Notes under the pieces: generated by a model
Told to the model about the DNA's origin: nothing
Databases searched by the model: none
Seen by the model: the letters and a program-made list of their open reading frames with translations, nothing else
In this document: positions 63,344-64,000 of the stretch, piece after piece
How positions within the stretch are numbered: position 1 is the first letter of the stretch
How the letters are laid out: each line of letters starts with the position of its first letter
Made by a program: the position numbers and the translations under genes
Assembly: GCF_017348915.1 (NCBI RefSeq)
Contig: NZ_CP071383.1
Span: 992,001 to 1,056,000, forward strand
Source of the DNA: Leclercia pneumoniae
GTDB lineage: Bacteria; Pseudomonadota; Gammaproteobacteria; Enterobacterales; Enterobacteriaceae
Direction: 5' to 3'
DNA: 64,000 bases

Positions 63344-63366
63344 CCCCGGTGGCCTGGCCACCGGGG
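63344..63366 (+). terminator. Hairpin after the porin gene
   Basis: CCCCGGTGG (63344-63352) pairs with CCACCGGGG (63358-63366) around CCTGG. No T run follows; termination strength is uncertain. Confidence 0.6.
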
Positions 63367-63454
63367 TAGCAGCGAGGCACTGTCGCGGCTGGGGGAGATT
63401 GTGTAAGTATTCGGTGGCTGGCAAAACGCGCCGACAACTACGATCGCCGCTAAA

Positions 63455-64000
63455 TCAAGCCGCCAGCCAGGCGGCCACGTCGTGCCAGGTGCCCCGAAAG
63501 ACCACGTTGTCAGCCTTCTTTTCAAGCTGATAGCGGTACATAGGGTCGTAATAGTCATTGAGCAGCGGCGCAAGCCAGGCGTCGTGGGCCTCCGTGCCGC
63601 CGGTGCGCTGCTGCGCAATGAGCGCGCTTTCCAGTAGGGCCGTGAGTTCAGCAAAGCGCTGTAAACCCAGGCGACGGCGGATAGCGTACAGACCCTGGTG
63701 CAGATAGTCACTGTACTCCTGCCAGCCGCGCACTTCCCCGTATGCGCCGAGAAATGCCTGCCACATCTGGACAAAATACTCCTCGCGCAGGCGATCCAGA
63801 CGAACATCAAAGGGATCTTCTACGATTGCAATGGGAGCGTTAGTCATGCGCTCACGCAGGCTTTCAGGCAGATGATTTGAACCAATCATCCGCCCCTCAT
63901 CCTCCAGCACCCAGCGCGGTGCGGCCTTTTGCAGTAACGCAACGGCAAGAGCGTTTTCAAAGCTCGCCTGTGAAAGCTGCGGCCTGAGCGTACGGCCAAA
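63455..64000 (-). CDS. mnmH: tRNA 2-selenouridine synthase MnmH (SelU), partial
   Basis: This is an open frame of 181 codons that reaches the right edge, so the N-terminal half (rhodanese domain) is outside the window. E. coli MnmH has 364 residues. The visible part starts [20 protein letters not shown] and includes [49 protein letters not shown] and [21 protein letters not shown], all of the C-terminal P-loop part. It exchanges sulphur for selenium at U34 of certain tRNAs, via geranylated intermediates. The start seen inside the window is not the true start. Confidence 0.9.
   Translation of the reverse strand, partial: FGRTLRPQLSQASFENALAVALLQKAAPRWVLEDEGRMIGSNHLPESLRERMTNAPIAIVEDPFDVRLDRLREEYFVQMWQAFLGAYGEVRGWQEYSDYLHQGLYAIRRRLGLQRFAELTALLESALIAQQRTGGTEAHDAWLAPLLNDYYDPMYRYQLEKKADNVVFRGTWHDVAAWLAA

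Overview
The window is chromosomal DNA of an enterobacterium of the Enterobacteriaceae proper, close to Enterobacter, Lelliottia or Leclercia. Most of it is the block that in E. coli runs from ybaE to mnmH (about 10 min), in the same order and orientation: ybaE, cof, decR, mdlAB, glnK-amtB, tesB, ybaY, atl, ffs, ybaA, pdeB, ylaC, hha-tomB, acrAB-acrR, mscK, rsmS, priC, ybaN, apt, dnaX-ybaB-recR, htpG, adk, hemH, gsk, ybaL, fsr, ushA, ybaK, chiX, ybaP, copA, cueR, ybbJ-qmcA, cnoX, ybbO, tesA, ybbAP and mnmH. I remember no maa, aes, ybaQ, ybaST or fetAB at their E. coli positions. The genus is an inference; no marker gene was compared.

Accessory DNA sits in a few junctions. (1) 2480-3526: a PLP enzyme of the cysteine synthase/desulfhydrase type, divergent from the cysteine-responsive regulator decR. 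(2) About 11.9-21.3 kb, between ffs and ybaA: a YhdJ-type adenine methyltransferase convergent with a restriction endonuclease; a small ribbon-helix-helix/unknown two-gene operon behind a four-repeat Pho-box-like array; a divergent MocR regulator/YczE-type membrane protein pair; and lacI-lacZ without lacY or lacA. (3) 23.5-23.95 kb: zinc-independent ribosomal proteins L31B and L36B behind a Zur box. (4) A complete 768-bp IS1 with perfect 9-bp target duplications between tomB and acrB. (5) A porin gene between ybbP and mnmH.

Regulation is unusually readable. There is a sigma54 promoter with an NtrC-type enhancer for glnK-amtB, two identical inverted lac operators with E. coli-like promoter geometry, an AcrR operator, a sigma32 promoter for htpG and a CueR box for copA. 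The ChiX small RNA lies between ybaK and ybaP. Programmed -1 frameshift sites are conserved in dnaX (gamma subunit), copA (CopA(Z) chaperone) and IS1 (InsAB').

Two genes run off the ends: ybaE at the left (3' end missing) and mnmH at the right (5' end missing). One gene is broken: ybaA has a one-base frameshift in a G6 run. GC-rich palindromes of one family (core CCCTCTCC...GGAGAGGG) are scattered after several genes and form the last codons of rsmS.
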